In this document: positions 61,023 to 64,000 of the stretch, in pieces
Position numbering within the stretch: the stretch's first letter is position 1
Layout of the letters: each line of letters starts with the position of its first letter
From: Rhizobiales bacterium TNE-4
GTDB lineage: Bacteria > Pseudomonadota > Alphaproteobacteria > Rhizobiales > Beijerinckiaceae
Direction of reading: 5' to 3'
Assembly (NCBI GenBank): GCA_019083985.1
Contig: JAHRCV010000003.1
Coordinates: forward strand, 310,001-374,000
DNA: 64,000 nucleotides
Notes under the pieces: generated by a model
What the model was told of the DNA's origin: nothing
Seen by the model: only the letters and a program-made list of their open reading frames with translations
Database searches by the model: none
Position numbers and translations under genes: made by a program

Positions 61023-62729
61023 ATGGCATCGAACATCGTCCTCAACCTGACACGTCCACGCCATTTCGTCCTTGCGATGATGGCGGCTGTCATCTTTGCC
61101 ATTTCTGCTGTTGCTGCCGCCGCTTTGCTCCAAAGCCGCAGCCGCGTTCTGCGCGAAGGCGAGCAGGTCACACGCGATATGGCCAAGCTGATGCAAAATC
61201 AGATGATCCATATTCTCGATGTCGCCAACACGATTTTATCGTTGGAGCACATAGATTTTGAGAAACGCAACATCACAAGTCCCAGCGCGCATCGCCCGCA
61301 ACTTGTCGAACTCATTCGCGATAAGCCTTATCTTTTTCGTGTTTTTGTCTCCGATGCCAAAGGCGACATTATTGCGACGTCCATGCTTAATCCTCCGCCG
61401 CTGAACATTAGCGCGCGCAGCTATTATAAACGTCATATCGGTGGTGAAACGGGGCCGATCATCACGACGGGCGTGCAAAGCCAAGCCAGTGGCGAAGCGA
61501 TCATGGTGATGAGCCGATCCATTCTTGATCCTGCCGGAAATATGGAGGGGGTCGCCATGGTCTCCTTCAATCTGGAAGCGTTGGCGAATTATTTCGCCAA
61601 TCTGGCGCCTGTCGAATATGGCTCCGTCTTTCAATTGATTGCGGATGATGGGCGGGTTCTGGTTGACGTTTCCCCGCCCCCTGATTTGAGCCAGCGTTAC
61701 ATTGAACCTGATCTCTGGGGGCAAATCAAAAAAGCCCGCTTAGATGTCGCCGTCTATCAATCGATCGATCAGACACCGCGCATCTGGGCGCATCGCCCGA
61801 TTCCAGGAACTGATCTTTTTATTCGCGTTGGCACAGACCGCGAGCAGATCACACGGAAATGGAATCAGGACCTTGCCGATTATGCGATGGTGGGTCTTGT
61901 CGCTTTTGTTGCCTTACTCGGATTGACGGGTATCGCTGTGCGCTATGCGGACCGCGAAGAGGCAGCTTTGAATGATCTGCGCATGTTCAACACCGTTCTT
62001 GAGCAACGTGTGAGCGAGCGTACACAAAAGCTTGAAACCCTTACGCAAGAATTGCAGCAATCAGTCGACGATAAGACTGTTCTGCTCCGTGAAGTGCATC
62101 ATCGTGTCAAAAATAATCTGCAAGTCGTCGCGTCCATGGTCCGCCTCTCGTCGCATCATGTGCATGATAGCTTGGCGCGTGGCGTGTTCGCGGAGATAGC
62201 ACGGCGTATTCGCGCCATCGGCCTTGTCCATCAAACGATCTATGAGCAGGAGGCGGCATCCGCTGTCTCGGTTCAATCCTATTTGCAACGCCTCGCCATG
62301 CTGGAAGGTGACGTTTATGGGATTGGCGACAGAGGCATCATGATTGAAACGCGCGGCGAGGGTGAACTTGATCTGAATACGGCGATTTCAATGGGCCTTG
62401 TGGTCAGTGAAGCGTTGGTCAACGCGATCAAACATGCCTTTCCGGATGGTCAAAGAGGCGTGATTACGATTATTGCGTCAGCATCTGAGCAGGAATGGAA
62501 AGTTACTGTCGCTGATAATGGCGTCGGCTTTGATAACGAACTGGATGCCGGGACGGGTATCAGGCTGATTCAAGCCTTGGCTGGGCAGATGCGTGGCACT
62601 GTTCGTTTTGTTTCGGATGGCGGAACACGTGTCGAAATGCGTTTTCCGATTTTGCGTAATCCGGCCGAATTATTCGGCGATCAAACGGAATCAAGTGCCG
62701 CAAGGATGTCGGCCGCCAAATCTGCTTGA
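61023..62729 (+). CDS. Membrane sensor histidine kinase, HWE/HisKA_2 type with periplasmic Cache domain
   Basis: This is a 568-residue sensor. A transmembrane helix lies at about 13-36. A periplasmic Cache-type sensory domain follows (about 40-280: VFVSDAKGDIIATS, ISARSYYKRHIGGETGPIITTGVQS and the Cache-typical MVSFNLEALANYF). A second helix is at about 289-311, then a coiled-coil linker (VLEQRVSERTQKLETLTQELQQ). The phospho-acceptor box LLREVHHRVKNNLQVVASM (His near 358) is of the HisKA_2/HWE type used in general stress and light signalling in alphaproteobacteria. The HATPase_c domain includes VVSEALVNAIKHAFPDGQ and DNGVGFD. No response regulator is in the window. Its 3' end overlaps metZ (convergent) by 49 bp. 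Confidence 0.9.
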   Translation: MASNIVLNLTRPRHFVLAMMAAVIFAISAVAAAALLQSRSRVLREGEQVTRDMAKLMQNQMIHILDVANTILSLEHIDFEKRNITSPSAHRPQLVELIRDKPYLFRVFVSDAKGDIIATSMLNPPPLNISARSYYKRHIGGETGPIITTGVQSQASGEAIMVMSRSILDPAGNMEGVAMVSFNLEALANYFANLAPVEYGSVFQLIADDGRVLVDVSPPPDLSQRYIEPDLWGQIKKARLDVAVYQSIDQTPRIWAHRPIPGTDLFIRVGTDREQITRKWNQDLADYAMVGLVAFVALLGLTGIAVRYADREEAALNDLRMFNTVLEQRVSERTQKLETLTQELQQSVDDKTVLLREVHHRVKNNLQVVASMVRLSSHHVHDSLARGVFAEIARRIRAIGLVHQTIYEQEAASAVSVQSYLQRLAMLEGDVYGIGDRGIMIETRGEGELDLNTAISMGLVVSEALVNAIKHAFPDGQRGVITIIASASEQEWKVTVADNGVGFDNELDAGTGIRLIQALAGQMRGTVRFVSDGGTRVEMRFPILRNPAELFGDQTESSAARMSAAKSA

Positions 62730-63865
62730 TGTTCGAGCCCGCAGGATAGGCGTACCATCCCTTCAGGAATGCCCATCGCCAATCGCTGTTCAAGCGTAAA
62801 GCGCTGATGCGTCGTCGTTGCCGGATGGGTCACGAGGCTTTTTGCATCGCCAAGATTATTCGAGATTTTGACAATCTGGAGCGCATTCAAAAAACGATAG
62901 GCACCCGCGCGCTCACCTTCGATTTCGAAAGCGATCAGCGTCGAAGGGCCGCTCATCTGTCGGGCAATAATGGCCGCTTGTGGATGCTGAGGATCGCCAG
63001 GAAAATTGACGCGCTTCACCTTTGGATGGGCAGCGATGGCCTTGGCGAGGAAGCTCGCTGTCTGCGCCTGTTTTTCAACACGCACCGGCAAGGTTTCGAG
63101 CCCTTTCAACAAAACCCATGCATTGAAGGGTGAAATGGAAGGCCCGGTTTGGCGCAACACCTGATGGACATAGGTATCGATGAATTCTTGCGAAGCGAGA
63201 ATGACGCCGCCCAAGCAGCGTCCCTGTCCGTCAATATGTTTTGTTGCCGAATAGACAACGCAATCCGCTCCAAGCGTGAGTGGCTTCTGAAAGAGCGGTG
63301 TTGCAAACACATTATCGACGATCAGTTTAGCGCCGCATGCTTTCGCAATGGCTGCCACACCTAAAATATCGATGACTTCCAAAGTCGGGTTCGCGGGACT
63401 TTCAAGGAAGAAGGCCTTCGTCTCCGGGCGCACGGCGGCTTGCCATGCAGCGAGATCGGGGCCATCCACCAGCGTGGTGGCCACGCCAAAGCGCGGCAGC
63501 CATTCCTCGATCACCCAGCGGCATGAACCAAACAAGGCTTGTGCCGCGACAACATGATCGCCCGCCCGCACAACGCCCATCAAAGCGGCTGTCACCGCCG
63601 CCATGCCGCTGGCTGTAGCGCGTGCAGCCTCTGCGCCTTCGAGCGCGCACATGCGCCGCTCGAACATGGCAACCGTTGGATTGGAAAAACGCGAATAGAT
63701 GAAGCCCGGCTCCGAACCATCAAAACGCGCTTCGGCTTCCTCAGGATTGTCGTAGACAAAGCCTTGCGTCAGAAACAGGGCTTCCGAGGTTTCGCCGAAT
63801 TCGGTTCGTAATCCACCGCTATGGACGAGCCGCGTTTCGGGATGGTAGTGAGCATATCTGGTCAC
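62681..63865 (-). CDS. metZ: O-succinylhomoserine sulfhydrylase (MetZ), Cys/Met metabolism PLP enzyme
   Basis: This enzyme makes homocysteine from O-succinyl (or O-acetyl) homoserine and sulfide. It has 394 residues with a GTG start that overlaps the stop codon of the upstream OsmC-family gene (GTGA), giving the usual opening RYAHYHPETRLVHSGG. A TTG five codons earlier is also open. The PLP-lysine motif is VYSATKHIDGQGRCLGG, with SGMAAVTAALMG and LESPANPTLEVIDI also typical. MetB (gamma-synthase) is the main alternative; the sequence resembles MetZ more closely. It is linked in function to metK (43 kb) and cysK (25 kb) in this window. No SAM-II riboswitch-like leader is possible because it is coupled to the OsmC gene. 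Confidence 0.9.
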   Translation of the reverse strand: MTRYAHYHPETRLVHSGGLRTEFGETSEALFLTQGFVYDNPEEAEARFDGSEPGFIYSRFSNPTVAMFERRMCALEGAEAARATASGMAAVTAALMGVVRAGDHVVAAQALFGSCRWVIEEWLPRFGVATTLVDGPDLAAWQAAVRPETKAFFLESPANPTLEVIDILGVAAIAKACGAKLIVDNVFATPLFQKPLTLGADCVVYSATKHIDGQGRCLGGVILASQEFIDTYVHQVLRQTGPSISPFNAWVLLKGLETLPVRVEKQAQTASFLAKAIAAHPKVKRVNFPGDPQHPQAAIIARQMSGPSTLIAFEIEGERAGAYRFLNALQIVKISNNLGDAKSLVTHPATTTHQRFTLEQRLAMGIPEGMVRLSCGLEHQADLAADILAALDSV

Positions 63866-64000
63866 GCGCGGATTTCCCAATCATGCGTAATGGTCGCGGT
63901 CTTTCCGAGCATCACCGAAGCCGAGCAATATTTTTCAGCCGATAGTTCGACGGCGCGCTTGACCTTGTCTTCCGTCAGGCCTTCGCCTTTCACCACATAA
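63862..64000 (-). CDS. OsmC-family protein, 3' end only
   Basis: This is the last 45 codons of a gene that begins beyond the right edge. The visible sequence YVVKGEGLTEDKVKRAVELS, then EKYCSASVMLGKTATITHDW and EIRA, is typical of OsmC/YhfA-type peroxide-related proteins; the Cys in KYCS is the conserved second cysteine. Its TGA overlaps the metZ start, so the two are translationally coupled. Confidence 0.8.
   Translation of the reverse strand, partial: YVVKGEGLTEDKVKRAVELSAEKYCSASVMLGKTATITHDWEIRA

Overview
The window looks like a chromosomal segment of an alphaproteobacterium of the order Hyphomicrobiales (Rhizobiales). The evidence is gene order and family type: rpsT next to dnaA-dnaN-recF-gyrB, a class I lysyl-tRNA synthetase, mutM facing ubiE-ubiB-coaBC-dut, and the run tsaB-rimI-plsC-miaB-phoH-ybeY-corC-lnt-praR-metK-trmB followed by rimP-nusA-ylxR-infB-rbfA-truB-rpsO-pnp. 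Base composition is moderately GC-rich, with a few AT-rich islands (around 25.25 kb, 34.15 kb and 42.75 kb). I saw no tRNA, rRNA, insertion sequence, phage gene or CRISPR array. Almost all of the DNA is densely packed housekeeping sequence.

Layout. 0-9 kb: two-carbon and lactate metabolism. lutA and the start of lutB lie on the minus strand; a DUF3422 membrane protein, glcD-glcE-glcF (glycolate oxidase) and malate synthase lie on the plus strand. Together they would turn glycolate into glyoxylate and then malate. 9-18 kb: an MFS permease, gyrB, recF, dnaN, dnaA, an 876-bp gene-free stretch and rpsT, all on minus. 18-21 kb: a TSUP permease, an enoyl-CoA hydratase and mutM (minus). 20.7-26.3 kb: ubiE, ubiB, coaBC, dut, an Rrf2 regulator and cysK (plus). 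26-31 kb: class I lysS (minus), then a membrane glycosyltransferase with an N-terminal MshEN-like domain, a UspA protein, an Nfu-type Fe-S scaffold and a RutE-like nitroreductase. 32-35 kb: an orphan tripartite-tricarboxylate (Bug/TctC) binding protein with a PrpF/GalD-type isomerase, and a divergent LysR regulator.

35-45 kb: the conserved translation and envelope block listed above, ending in metK and trmB. A minus-strand DUF2336 gene breaks the block at 45.3-46.4 kb. 46.6-57.3 kb: the classic rimP-to-pnp operon, into which a VapBC-type toxin-antitoxin pair has been inserted between truB and rpsO. 57.3-58.5 kb: a short accessory patch with an RTX-type calcium-binding protein and what I read as the internally deleted remains of a secreted GH16 glycanase with an RTX-type tail. 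58.7-62.7 kb: a signalling group made of a metallophosphoesterase, a Ser/Thr kinase fused to a universal stress domain, and a Cache-containing HWE/HisKA_2 histidine kinase. The window ends with metZ and the tail of an OsmC-family gene on minus.

The most unusual points are the kinase-UspA fusion with its adjacent phosphoesterase and histidine kinase, the decayed GH16-RTX gene, the toxin-antitoxin insertion whose operator covers the antitoxin start codon, two short tandem duplications that sit exactly on stop codons (glcF and the LysR gene), and several palindromes or structured leaders (before cysK, gyrB, praR, metK and rimP). I cannot claim a proven new system. The signalling group is the best candidate.
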